NCBI RefSeq assembly: GCF_004005815.1
Contig: NZ_SACK01000004.1
Span: forward strand, 247,794 to 311,793
Reading direction: 5' to 3'
Origin: Mucilaginibacter limnophilus
GTDB taxonomy: Bacteria; Bacteroidota; Bacteroidia; Sphingobacteriales; Sphingobacteriaceae
DNA: 64,000 nt
A program made the position numbers and the translations under genes. Positions 18,999 through 28,400 of this stretch are shown piece after piece. Numbering within the stretch: the first letter of the stretch is position 1; every line of letters starts with the position of its first letter. The notes under the pieces are model-generated. The model did no database searches. It was given only the letters and a program-made list of their open reading frames with translations, and was not told where the DNA came from.

Positions 18999-19808
18999 TT
19001 AAAATAAGCGTGAAATAATAACGGTAATTACCGTAGCTGCAGCTACTACTATTGACAGTGAGCGCGTATCGGTACGTGCCTGGCGCTCTTTAAGCTTATC
19101 GGGCGCTACATATACCACATCATTTTGCTGCAAATAAAATGACGGAGATTGCAGCATATCGCTACTGTTAAGATTAAGGTGTGTAAGGCTGCGTTTGCAG
19201 TTTTCTTCGTGCACAACAATAACATTTTCGCGTTTGCCATACTGCGTCATATCACCTGCAAGGCCAAGTGCTTCAAGCACATTTACGCGGCTATTGGGTA
19301 TATTGAATACGCCGGGGCGGTTCACTTCGCCAATTACGGTCACCTTAAAATTGGTAAACTTTATTTCAACAATGGGATTTTTCACACTCTTACTAAGCGT
19401 TTGGGTTAAACGCAGAACGGCTTCTTCAATGGTTAATCCTGCAACGCTTATTTTTCCAATGGCCGGGAAATTGATATTTCCATCTTTATCAACCAAATAT
19501 TCGGGCAATTCTACCGATTGCATAATCGTGCCATTTGATACCGGATTGGCCGCCGGGAGTACGCCCTTATTAAATAAGTTGCTTGATTCTTGGTCGACGT
19601 TACTTACCGTTATCGCCAAATTATCGCCGGGTTGTATGCGCGGTTCAAGATGATTTTTAATTTGCCAGGTATATTTGGCGGTGTCGTTCAAATCACTTAA
19701 ATAAACCAGGTTACGCTTGACCCCGCACGATGACAATAAAACCAGCACCGCAAAGCATACCATAATGCTCGTTAAAATTAAGCAGGGTTTAGGATTTCTT
19801 TTAAGCAT
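18999..19808 (-). CDS. Wza-type polysaccharide export lipoprotein
   Basis: Outer-membrane export protein, 269 residues. The signal peptide ends with a lipobox LLSSC at about 24-28 (VLLSSCGVKRN). A Poly_export domain (LEPRIQPGDNLAITVSN), the plug-type VDKDGNINFPAIGKISVAGL, and a SLBB region with GEVNRPGVFNIPNSRVNVLE follow. A C-terminal hydrophobic helix (SIVVAAATVITVIISRLF) would be the membrane-spanning part, as in Bacteroidota Wza homologues. It is first in the long minus-strand polysaccharide operon; the 230-bp gap to the divergent S41 gene should hold the operon promoter, but no consensus was recognised there. Confidence 0.95.
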   Translation of the reverse strand: MLKRNPKPCLILTSIMVCFAVLVLLSSCGVKRNLVYLSDLNDTAKYTWQIKNHLEPRIQPGDNLAITVSNVDQESSNLFNKGVLPAANPVSNGTIMQSVELPEYLVDKDGNINFPAIGKISVAGLTIEEAVLRLTQTLSKSVKNPIVEIKFTNFKVTVIGEVNRPGVFNIPNSRVNVLEALGLAGDMTQYGKRENVIVVHEENCKRSLTHLNLNSSDMLQSPSFYLQQNDVVYVAPDKLKERQARTDTRSLSIVVAAATVITVIISRLF

Positions 19809-20039
19809 TATACCGATAAGGAATCAATAGTGTACGCGGAGTTTTAATTGCCGTAAAAGTATTTTATCAGTATTATCTTAATGTTATTAATACATTCTCA
19901 TAATATAATGCCTCGGCAACATATTCAATGCTTTATTATCAGCTTGTTAAGCGTCTATTATTTTATCGGCACAATATCATTTTAGATATTATCAGCACAT
20001 TAGTTAAGTAATTTCAGGGCATATTTAAAATGAGATACC

Positions 20040-21428
20040 GTGCTTTTTAAATCGAAAAATGTTTTTACCAATACCCTGTTTACAACCGCTGTTTGCCTTG
20101 GGTTTTTGTGCGGCTGCAAAAAAAACGACCCAAAGCCCGACGCGCCAACCGGCCCCGTTACAAACCGTGAAATTAACCAGTGGGTAATTGACAGCCTGAA
20201 AAAGTATTATTATTGGGCAAGCAGCCTTCCGGCAAACCCGAACATAGATCTGGAGCCCACCGCTTTCCTAAACACGATAAAGGATAATGCCGACAGGTTT
20301 TCCTTTATCATGCAGCCGGGCGGCATATCATCCTTATCGCCTACCAGCCGTGTAAAATATGGTTTTGATTACATGGTGATACATGATGATGCCAGCGACA
20401 GGGTGCTAGGATTAGTTACACTGGTGCTTAACACTTCACCGGCGCATGGCGCGGGTATAAGGCGCGGCCTGTATTTTACCAAAATTAACCGCACGACCAT
20501 CACCCAGGACAATGCCGCCCAGCTTTATAGCCAATTAGTTAACGGTACAACAGTCCAGTTAACCCGGGCCACGCTTGAAGATGGTGTTGTTAAGGAAGGC
20601 GCCAACACCACCATTAACGCTGCCGAAACATTTGAGCAAACCGCCCTTCAAAAAAACTTTACCGCCGATGGCAAAAAAATAGGTTACCTGTTCTTCACCG
20701 GTTTTAACAGTGCCGAAAGAAATGATTATTTAACCGTGTTTGACGGCTTTAAGGCAGTTAACATAACCGAACTGATACTTGATTTACGCTATAATGGCGG
20801 CGGTGATGTATCTGCGGCGGCTACCCTGTGTGCCATGATAGCCCAGACTGTTAAACAGGAAGAACTTTTTATTGAATACCGGGGCAACAGCAATGTAGGC
20901 GTGCGTAAAGACAATTTCGGCACGGCGGCAAGCGTTTCAAACGGACCTTCATTTGCACAGCTACAGCAGCGCAAACTAAACATCACCAAACTATATGTGT
21001 TAACCACACAAGCCACAGCATCGGCAGCCGAACTGATGATAAATAATTTACGACCGTATATGACGGTAGTACAGATAGGCGAAACCACCCGAGGTAAAGA
21101 TGAAGCATCAATAACCATTACCGATAAGCGCGCTGCTAAACGCATCAACTGGACGTTGCAGCCCATTGTTTACAAAGTGTTCAACGCGGCGGGCATAGGT
21201 GGATACAGCTCGGGTCTCAGCCCAAATTTCACCGCGTCAGAAACCGACATCCTTCCTTTAAAACCTTTTGGCGATGAAACCGACCCTTTTATCAGCAAAG
21301 CCATCAGCCTGATTACCGGGAAGGTAGCGGCAGGTAAAGCGCCATCAGCATTAAAAAATGCTTCGGTAACGTTACCATTATTTAACTCGGCTATGCAAAA
21401 CAATACTGCAATGCAGGCCGGTAACTAA
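20040..21428 (+). CDS. S41-family C-terminal processing peptidase, lipoprotein
   Basis: Envelope serine peptidase, 462 residues. The signal peptide ends in a lipobox (LGFLCGCKKND, Cys about 26), so it is likely a lipoprotein. An N-terminal helical cap (REINQWVIDSLKKYYYWAS), a PDZ-like part (AGIRRGLYFTKINRTTI) and the Tail-specific protease domain follow. The catalytic Ser is about 328 in ATASAAELMINNLRP and the Lys about 353 in GETTRGKDEAS. The start is GTG at 20040, since the nearby ATG at 20030 is out of frame. It is alone on the plus strand, between two leftward operons. Substrate unknown. Confidence 0.93.
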   Translation: MLFKSKNVFTNTLFTTAVCLGFLCGCKKNDPKPDAPTGPVTNREINQWVIDSLKKYYYWASSLPANPNIDLEPTAFLNTIKDNADRFSFIMQPGGISSLSPTSRVKYGFDYMVIHDDASDRVLGLVTLVLNTSPAHGAGIRRGLYFTKINRTTITQDNAAQLYSQLVNGTTVQLTRATLEDGVVKEGANTTINAAETFEQTALQKNFTADGKKIGYLFFTGFNSAERNDYLTVFDGFKAVNITELILDLRYNGGGDVSAAATLCAMIAQTVKQEELFIEYRGNSNVGVRKDNFGTAASVSNGPSFAQLQQRKLNITKLYVLTTQATASAAELMINNLRPYMTVVQIGETTRGKDEASITITDKRAAKRINWTLQPIVYKVFNAAGIGGYSSGLSPNFTASETDILPLKPFGDETDPFISKAISLITGKVAAGKAPSALKNASVTLPLFNSAMQNNTAMQAGN

Positions 21429-21435
21429 AACAATG

Positions 21436-22326
21436 TTACTGCATAAAGTTTGACATCCGGTCGTTCACCAGGTAATTTATCCTATTGGGTGTTTCGGTTT
21501 CAATCCGGATATCCTGTATGGTATAAAGCGCGGTATAATCCGGAATAAAATCTATTCTGCCATAAGGAGTAATGTCTAATCCGGCAGGGTATGGCAGCGG
21601 TTTACTGGTATCGGCTACGCGGATATAAAACACATAGCTTGAAAAATCAGGCTCAACAGGCGGGGGAATTTCGGTAAATACGGCAAACTCTGTCCACTTA
21701 ACATCGGGTACAGTAAGGGCTATCTGTGGTTTGATTCTGAACACAGTTGAATCAATTTTTACCGTATCGCCTCGTGAATTAAGTACTACCTGCCCGGTAA
21801 GCGGGTCGCGGGCCGGTACCCTTACATTGGCGGCATATTCTTCGTGCAGTTCAATATTAACACGGCCTTTGTAAGCCGAAGCTGTTGATTTAAAATTAAA
21901 CCTTACACCCATATTGCCGGGGGCAGGCATCGGGAAAACTGGATTTTGCACAAATGTTTTACCATCATAAAATATAGCCACGGTAGTGTCCCTACCAGGC
22001 GTTTCAAACCGTATCTGGCTGCCTTTGTATGGAGTTTTGCCGTCTTCGCTGTAAAAAACTACACGGTTAAGGCGTTGTGTATCGGCAAAGGGCACCTCAA
22101 AAGCCACACCCGATATATCCTCAAAAACATTCCCTGCCAGCGAGCTTTTAGGCCCTATACGTACCTGCATGTTATCAAGCGTAAAACCCTTAAGGTTAAT
22201 TTTAGGGAAGGTAGTGCCTTTTTCAAAACCCGGGCGGTATTGCTCTTCTTTACTGCAGCTGTTAAGAATTATCATGCCGCAAAAAAGTGCGCAAATGCTA
22301 AGAATATTGTTTTTGAGTGATTTCAT
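21436..22326 (-). CDS. Hypothetical lipoprotein of the TonB-receptor cluster
   Basis: 296 residues with a clean lipobox (GMIILNSCSKEE, Cys about 25), then a beta-rich region without a family that I can name. Possible strand motifs are KINLKGFTLDNMQVRIGP and YKGRVNIELHEEYAANV. It is the last gene of the leftward trio (receptor, 463-residue lipoprotein, this gene), with a gap of 111 bp before it, and its stop is only 7 bp from the stop of the S41 gene, so the two are convergent. A surface lipoprotein helping the receptor is the likely role by context. Confidence 0.75.
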   Translation of the reverse strand: MKSLKNNILSICALFCGMIILNSCSKEEQYRPGFEKGTTFPKINLKGFTLDNMQVRIGPKSSLAGNVFEDISGVAFEVPFADTQRLNRVVFYSEDGKTPYKGSQIRFETPGRDTTVAIFYDGKTFVQNPVFPMPAPGNMGVRFNFKSTASAYKGRVNIELHEEYAANVRVPARDPLTGQVVLNSRGDTVKIDSTVFRIKPQIALTVPDVKWTEFAVFTEIPPPVEPDFSSYVFYIRVADTSKPLPYPAGLDITPYGRIDFIPDYTALYTIQDIRIETETPNRINYLVNDRMSNFMQ

Positions 22327-22437
22327 TGTGTGATTATGCTGATGGTACTATAACTGAAAATCTACTCCCTATATAAAATTTATACAAGGAGTAGATCTTT
22401 CAAACAAACAAATGATTATTTTAAGAACGTTCAGATA

Positions 22438-23829
22438 TTAAAAATACCATTTGATCCAGGTAGTGTTTAACCACTGTGGACGGCTGGTGTTGTTAAATGC
22501 ACCCCAACCACCTGTAGTAGCAGGAGACGAACTTACAGGAACAAGGTTAAGTTGGTTGTTGTTATTGTTTAGGTAAGGCTGAGTAATTTTAGCGAAACCG
22601 TTGCTGTTTGTAGCAAATACGTTCCTTCTGTTACCGGCACCGTCAATTTTGCTGTTTAAAGTAGTAGGAGTAACTGATGTTGTGAAAGCAGAAAGGATGT
22701 TGTTTTGTACTTTAGATACAGTAGCAGTACCGGCGATGAAATCATCGGAAGTAGTATCAAAGTTGATAGCCTCACGGTAACCTAAGAAGATAGAATTATA
22801 TAACTCAATCTCAGCACCACGACGTACACGGGCAGCATACAGGTAACCAGGAGCAGCCCAGGTGTTAAGTGATTGTGCACCAATGATAGTTAAGTTGCGC
22901 AGTATCGGGTGAGTTTTTGGAGTAAGAGCGAAAGTACCGTCTTCAGCCGGAGCATTGTTGTCAGCTTCGATACCGTTTGAATCGCTGTTTGCCCCGCTTG
23001 CGCTATGAGTAGCGTAAACGTCACCAACTGCTACTGCGTACTGTATAGTACCGCTGTAACCGTTGTCAAAATCAAAAGCGTCGTCATCGCAAGCTACTGA
23101 TACCAGGTAAGTGCAGTTTACAGTACCGCCGAAGAACTCGAAAGAGTCGTCTTTACCGTAAGATACTTGTACGTGATCAACAGTAGTACCGCTACCAACT
23201 CCACCGAAGGTGATACCGTTAACTTCGTTACCTTCTGAAAGGATGTAACCACCAAACTCAACACGTACATATTTCAATATACCTGAAGAGTGGTTAGCTA
23301 CGTTACCACCAAACCTGTTGTCAAACGGTTCGATAGCGCTTAAGCCTTCGATAGTTTTGTTAGCAACGTTAACCGGAGCCTGACCTAAAAGGATCAAACC
23401 ACCGAAATCGCCGGGAGCAGCATGAGTGAAAGTGTTACCGTCAACAAGGTTTTTGCTGGTGAAGATGATAGGTGCAGAAGAAGTACCTGTTGCATTGATA
23501 GCACCATGACGGCAGATAACAAGTGTACCTGGTTTGTTGTTAGCGTCAACTAAACCAACGATAACCGTACCTGGTTCGATAGTAAGGGTTGCGTTATCAA
23601 TTGCAACTATACCTTGCAGGTACCATACTTTGTCGGCAGTAAGCGTTCTGTTTGTGCTGATGTTGCCCGAAATAGTGTCTTTTGGGAGTGCGCTTTGAGC
23701 GTAATCAACAGCTTTAGGATCAACCTGGTTTGAGTTACCTGCAGGCTCAACATTTTTTGCTGATTCTTTTTTACAGCTGCTTACTGCAAGTGATGCTACA
23801 GCAGCGCTAAGGATTAAAAACTTTTTCAT
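22438..23829 (-). CDS. Surface lipoprotein with parallel beta-helix-like domain
   Basis: 463 residues. A lipoprotein signal (AAVASLAVSSCKKES, Cys about 19) is followed by a repeat-like beta-helix: ATLTIEPGTVIVGLVDANN, APIIFTSKNLVDGNTF, GDFGGLILLGQAPVNV, ILKYVRVEFGGYILSEG and VDHVQVSYGKDDSFEFFGG. Asp-rich turns (ACDDDAFDFDNGYS) could bind calcium. It follows the TonB receptor gene by 71 bp, a pairing seen in many Bacteroidota, where the lipoprotein likely acts as a surface capture lid or binding protein. Its substrate is not known. Confidence 0.82.
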   Translation of the reverse strand: MKKFLILSAAVASLAVSSCKKESAKNVEPAGNSNQVDPKAVDYAQSALPKDTISGNISTNRTLTADKVWYLQGIVAIDNATLTIEPGTVIVGLVDANNKPGTLVICRHGAINATGTSSAPIIFTSKNLVDGNTFTHAAPGDFGGLILLGQAPVNVANKTIEGLSAIEPFDNRFGGNVANHSSGILKYVRVEFGGYILSEGNEVNGITFGGVGSGTTVDHVQVSYGKDDSFEFFGGTVNCTYLVSVACDDDAFDFDNGYSGTIQYAVAVGDVYATHSASGANSDSNGIEADNNAPAEDGTFALTPKTHPILRNLTIIGAQSLNTWAAPGYLYAARVRRGAEIELYNSIFLGYREAINFDTTSDDFIAGTATVSKVQNNILSAFTTSVTPTTLNSKIDGAGNRRNVFATNSNGFAKITQPYLNNNNNQLNLVPVSSSPATTGGWGAFNNTSRPQWLNTTWIKWYF

Positions 23830-23900
23830 GATGAATTTTTTGACAATTAGTTTTTGTGTGGTATAGTTTATTGTTTGTTTGTTTGCGTATTTATTGCTTG

Positions 23901-26900
23901 TTAGAATGTATAGCTGAATGACATGGTGAATGTGCGTCCGTACTTCCTCCTGAAGGTGATAAAGTCACCCTTTTCATAATTATCGGTGAAGCCGGGGCGC
24001 AGCGCCTGCCCCTTTGTGGGATCGGCCGGGTCTATATAATCGTAGCTGTTCTGACTATTATAAAAGAAGTTAACGTTGTTAAAAAGGTTACCCAGGTTGA
24101 AGCGTATTTTCCCTTTTTTTCTGAAGACGTTTGCGTTAAGTTGTATGTCAGTTTGGTCATACGGTGCCTCGTACTCATTAAGGCTTATATTGTTGGTAAG
24201 GATAAAGAATTTACGGCCCGAATGGTTGTGCACGATGTTAAGCCCGAAAATTTCACCGTTATACTCAAAGCCGGCGTTTAAAAGAAACGGTGTTTGGCCG
24301 TACAGCGGACGTGTTTGCCTGTCGGTTTCATATTGCAGCTGATACAGTAGCGGATCATTCTCTGGGTCTATTTGTACAGCGCGCGGGGAATAAACCGCCT
24401 CTACTTTTGAACGCAGAAAGGTTACGTTGCTAAAAACGGTAAACTGTTGCAGTATAGGCAGGTCGTCATTTATAAAACCAAGTTTCTTTCTCACCTCGGC
24501 TTCTAAACCGTAGCTTTTGGCCCAATTGCTGTTATTGTATATATACAGCGCCTGCGCGTTTTGCCTTACGAGCTCTAACGGACGGTCGAGGTATTTATAG
24601 AATGCACCGACAGACAGCACTTCGCCCGAACCCGGGAACCACTCAGCACGAAAATCGTAACTGCTGGTTTTTGTACTTACCACTATACTTCCGGTAACGT
24701 CAGCCTGCAGGTCGGCGTTAAAGTTGCTTGATAATGAGCGTTCGTTAAACTCAGGCCTTACCATTGATTGTGAATAAGCCGCTCTTAAGTTTATCTCATC
24801 GGTAAGTGAGTAGGTTAAGTTTGCCGACGGCAGAAACTGCCACTCTTTATCCCTGTCACGCTCGCTCGGAACAAGCTTTACACCGGGTTGAAATAGCGAG
24901 TTAACTGATGATATGGCATCATCAATCAGAAACAGCTTAAAATACTCGACACGCAAGCCACCTATAAATCTCAGCCTGCCCCAAAACTTTTGGTCAAGCA
25001 TGGCATAACCTGCATGAAACTTCGATGTTCCCTGGTATTCATTCAGGCCGAAGGGGTCAACCTGGTAGACCAATTTACCGGGGCCAAACAGCTCATCATT
25101 GTACACATCCTCAAGTTGAAACTTTGAAGAGTTAAATTCGGCAGCGGCAGCAGCGGTTGTTGGCCGTAAATAAGCAGTAATAAAGCTGTTTTCCTGTTTT
25201 TTGCTAAAGCCGATATAGCCTATTTTAAGGATATTAGCAAAATCGCCCTCTTTTATAATATAACGTGATGCCGACGTCATCCAGTTATAATCGGTTTGCT
25301 TCAGGTTAAAAGTTTGCCTTGATGCAGGAAATACCGTAGCACCGTCGGCATCTACAATGTCGTGGAAATAGCTTCCATATTGCTGGTTATCGTTTTCCAG
25401 CTGCCTGCGCAACATATCTTTGCGCTGACGGTCAATAGTAGTACGGCTTATATCCCAATTTACCTTTACGGTGCCTAATTGATGCTCGCCCTGTAATTTG
25501 TTTTGTAACAGGCTTAAAAAGTCGGGCTCGGTAACAATACGTTCGGTTGACGGCGCATACTGCGGGCCAATGAATACGCCCCCCCTGTCGTTATCGTAAC
25601 CAAAAACATCCGTAAGCGGATTGCTGAATATCCTGCTATAACTGTTACGTAGGCTTATCTGATTTTTTTTACTGCGGTAACCAAGGTTAAGTATGCCACC
25701 AAATGTGGTATTGAAATTATACACCTTCCCTGAACCGGCAGGAACCCTAGCCTGGTCAAATGCGGTGTTCTGTTCAGGTGTGATCAGAAACAGGTCGCGT
25801 TTGTTTAATATCTCGGTTATGGTTTGGGTATTGCGGTAGTTTACAGAAGCTATAAAACCTATACGTTCACTCGGATTTTTTAAGTTATACGACTGGCCCA
25901 ACGACAGGGTATAATTTCGATTCGGGTTGGCTTTGTACCTGTAAAGGTTCCAGTTATTGGTAAACTGGCGGCTAAAGGCAAAATCCTGTTCGGTAAATTC
26001 GGCATTGTTACCCGACGAGGCGTTGCCATCAGTCACGCGGAAATATCCGGCCATTTTGCGTGTACCGTCGTCAAAACCCCAGTAATCATACTTGCCGCGT
26101 TTGGTTGAAAGGAAATCTTTACCGGTTGATTGATCGTTTATACCTGTACCAACCGAAAAGTTGACGAAGTTTTTTGTAGGAATATCACGCGTATTAACTT
26201 GCACCAAGCCACCTGCAAAACCAACAGGTAAATCAGGTGTAACAGTTTTTACAACGGTTACTCCTTCAATCATTTCCGAGGGTATCAGATCGAACGAGAA
26301 GTTACGGCGCGAATAATCGGTACTTGGCAGCGGGGTACCGTCAAGCGTGGCTACGTTATAACGCTCAGATATACCGCGCACAATAACATACTTGTTATCA
26401 AAAGTTGAAAGGCCGCTTATACGCTTAAGCGACTGACCTACGTTGACATCTGGGGTTTTGGCAATCTGCTCGGCCGAAATACCGTTGGTTATGGTAGCCG
26501 AATTTTTTTGTTTGCTGTAAAGCCCCTCAGTTGATGATTTGTTGTATGACGATGTAATTACTACTTCCTTAAGGTTATTGGTTTGCGGCTTAAGCGCTAT
26601 GTTTAACGAGGTAACTTCGCCTGCTTTAACCACAACGTCGGTTATCCGCTTGGTTTCGTATGATATAAAGCTGATTTCGACTACATAAGTACCGGGCTTC
26701 ATGCTGAAAGAAAAGGTACCGTCGATACTGGTTTGCGCGCCGGTGGTTTGGCCCACAATTTTTACCGTAGCCCCGGGAAACGATACGCCTTTTTCGTCAA
26801 CCACACTGCCCGCTATACGCCCGTTAGCCTGAAAAAATGCCGCGCCAAAATTTTCACCTGCGCTACCCAACACACACAGCGGCAACATAACAACTGCCGC

Positions 26901-26960
26901 TAAAACAACCGCCTGTTTATTAAATTTTGTGAGTAAGCTTTGGAAGTAAAAAAACAGCAT
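23901..26960 (-). CDS. TonB-dependent receptor with carboxypeptidase-regulatory-like domain
   Basis: 1019-residue outer-membrane receptor. N-terminal signal segment, then a CarboxypepD_reg-like sandwich (GSVVDEKGVSFPGATVKIVG), the plug with TPDVNVGQSLKRISGLST and VIVRGISERYNVATLDGTPL, and a beta-barrel ending in RTFTMSFSYTF with a terminal aromatic. It is not a SusC (no DADATAIYG-type motif, no SusD next door) but of the FecA/Omp-like carrier type. The start used is ATG at 26958-26960; a shorter signal peptide from an inner Met at MLPLCVL is possible but less likely. Two lipoproteins follow on the same strand and should be its partners. Substrate unknown. Confidence 0.92.
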   Translation of the reverse strand: MLFFYFQSLLTKFNKQAVVLAAVVMLPLCVLGSAGENFGAAFFQANGRIAGSVVDEKGVSFPGATVKIVGQTTGAQTSIDGTFSFSMKPGTYVVEISFISYETKRITDVVVKAGEVTSLNIALKPQTNNLKEVVITSSYNKSSTEGLYSKQKNSATITNGISAEQIAKTPDVNVGQSLKRISGLSTFDNKYVIVRGISERYNVATLDGTPLPSTDYSRRNFSFDLIPSEMIEGVTVVKTVTPDLPVGFAGGLVQVNTRDIPTKNFVNFSVGTGINDQSTGKDFLSTKRGKYDYWGFDDGTRKMAGYFRVTDGNASSGNNAEFTEQDFAFSRQFTNNWNLYRYKANPNRNYTLSLGQSYNLKNPSERIGFIASVNYRNTQTITEILNKRDLFLITPEQNTAFDQARVPAGSGKVYNFNTTFGGILNLGYRSKKNQISLRNSYSRIFSNPLTDVFGYDNDRGGVFIGPQYAPSTERIVTEPDFLSLLQNKLQGEHQLGTVKVNWDISRTTIDRQRKDMLRRQLENDNQQYGSYFHDIVDADGATVFPASRQTFNLKQTDYNWMTSASRYIIKEGDFANILKIGYIGFSKKQENSFITAYLRPTTAAAAAEFNSSKFQLEDVYNDELFGPGKLVYQVDPFGLNEYQGTSKFHAGYAMLDQKFWGRLRFIGGLRVEYFKLFLIDDAISSVNSLFQPGVKLVPSERDRDKEWQFLPSANLTYSLTDEINLRAAYSQSMVRPEFNERSLSSNFNADLQADVTGSIVVSTKTSSYDFRAEWFPGSGEVLSVGAFYKYLDRPLELVRQNAQALYIYNNSNWAKSYGLEAEVRKKLGFINDDLPILQQFTVFSNVTFLRSKVEAVYSPRAVQIDPENDPLLYQLQYETDRQTRPLYGQTPFLLNAGFEYNGEIFGLNIVHNHSGRKFFILTNNISLNEYEAPYDQTDIQLNANVFRKKGKIRFNLGNLFNNVNFFYNSQNSYDYIDPADPTKGQALRPGFTDNYEKGDFITFRRKYGRTFTMSFSYTF

Positions 26961-27299
26961 AGATTGTGGTTATGTGATGATGATTTAAAGGCCTTATTAA
27001 TATTATGTTTATGTATGTATTATAGCTTACATGCATCACAAAGTAAGGGAGGTAAAATATCTAAAGCATAAAAAGCCTGTTAACATTTCGTTATAAATCA
27101 ACACGTTAAAAGACAAAAACTGCATTGGTATAAAAAACAAATTATGCCATTGTTAATACCACGTACATATATTATAATATTTTACTTAAAAGAAACCTGC
27201 GCAAATACCAGGGCACACAGCACCAGTTATGCAGGCGCCATGCACATGCACCAAAAGCGGCGGTAGCTTTGGTTATCTGTTAATAAAAACAGGGTAATT
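26961..27299. other. Intergenic stretch between acyltransferase end and TonB-receptor start
   Basis: 339 AT-rich bases. It should contain the promoter of the TonB receptor (minus strand); the sequence TTACTTTG on the minus strand near 27040 resembles a Bacteroidota -7 box, but the -33 element is unclear. No ORF, RNA or repeat was found. Confidence 0.4.
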
Positions 27300-28400
27300 T
27301 TAGCTTGCCGAGGCTTGCAAAGCCGGTGCTGGGGTCTGTGTAAATTTCCTGTTCAGGGCGCGAAGCAGGGGCATTTCAATGTACAGGTGTATAAACACGC
27401 CAACAAATACGGTTATAACTACCATTATTAAAGCCACTACCACCGGCGGCAGGCTGATGTGCAGCATTACGGCAGCCTTTAAATACATGCGTACAGTAGC
27501 ACCGTAAAGTGTTTGGTGGAAAAGATAAATCGCGTAAGACGCGTCGCCTATAAGCAGCAATACAGCTGGGTAGCGCGCGTTTGGATAGCCTATATCGGCA
27601 TCAACGGCAACGTAAGTGAACACGGCGAACGAAATACCCAATATCAGCACTGTTAATAAGTCGCGATCAATTTTAAGACCGTCGAGCTTAATGGTTAAGA
27701 TAGCCAATACAAACAAAACGGGCAGCAGGACATATAATAGCTTAACCGGAATTTTTATCCGCTTTATAAACAGCCATGCAACCACGCAGCCCATCATAAA
27801 TTCAAGTATAATCGGATTGAGCAGGAAATCAATATAAAAATTATCCCACCTAAAAAACAGAGCGTTGGTTGTAATTAATGTTAACCATGCTACCGTGACT
27901 ATACGTGTTAAATAGTAACCGCCAGCTATACACATGCCAAACACCAGGTAAAACAGCATTTCGTAAGACAATGTCCAGGCTACGCCTACCAGGTACATGC
28001 CTTTTTGTGGTATAAGCACGAATGATTGCAGCAGCGAGCCTAATATATAAGGAGAGGTAAGGTCCATAGTGAGGCCTGTACTTTTCAGACGGTTAGGGGT
28101 CATGAAAACAAAGATGACTACCGACAGGATTGCGATAACCCAGTACAGCGGATAAATGCGAATAATGCGTTTTGTAAAAAATCTACGCCAGTTGCCTTGC
28201 AGCTTTATATCATTATAATGTACCCAGGTAATAATAAAACCACTCAGCACAAAAAAGAAATCAACCCCTGCTACACCGAATTGAAAAATGTTATTAAAAA
28301 GCGTATAGTTAAAATGCTGATTGATGTGCGCTATTAAATGATAAAGTATAACCACCAAAGCGGCTATAGCCCTAAGCACCTGTATCAGCTTAAATTTCAT
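27300..28400 (-). CDS. Acyltransferase family 3 (OafA/YrhL-like) membrane O-acyltransferase
   Basis: Ten-helix inner-membrane enzyme that would put an acetyl or other acyl group on a glycan. The start at 28398-28400 gives MKFKLIQVLRAIAALVVILY, with the family motif including RAIAALVVILYH; an upstream ATG at 28421 adds 7 residues and is less typical. The second motif is VDFFFVLSGFIITWVHYND, and the C-terminal helix carries YAIYLFHQTLYG. About 366 residues, normal length. The start lies inside the 3' end of the GT4 gene (11-bp overlap), so the two are coupled. Confidence 0.92.
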   Translation of the reverse strand: MKFKLIQVLRAIAALVVILYHLIAHINQHFNYTLFNNIFQFGVAGVDFFFVLSGFIITWVHYNDIKLQGNWRRFFTKRIIRIYPLYWVIAILSVVIFVFMTPNRLKSTGLTMDLTSPYILGSLLQSFVLIPQKGMYLVGVAWTLSYEMLFYLVFGMCIAGGYYLTRIVTVAWLTLITTNALFFRWDNFYIDFLLNPIILEFMMGCVVAWLFIKRIKIPVKLLYVLLPVLFVLAILTIKLDGLKIDRDLLTVLILGISFAVFTYVAVDADIGYPNARYPAVLLLIGDASYAIYLFHQTLYGATVRMYLKAAVMLHISLPPVVVALIMVVITVFVGVFIHLYIEMPLLRALNRKFTQTPAPALQASAS

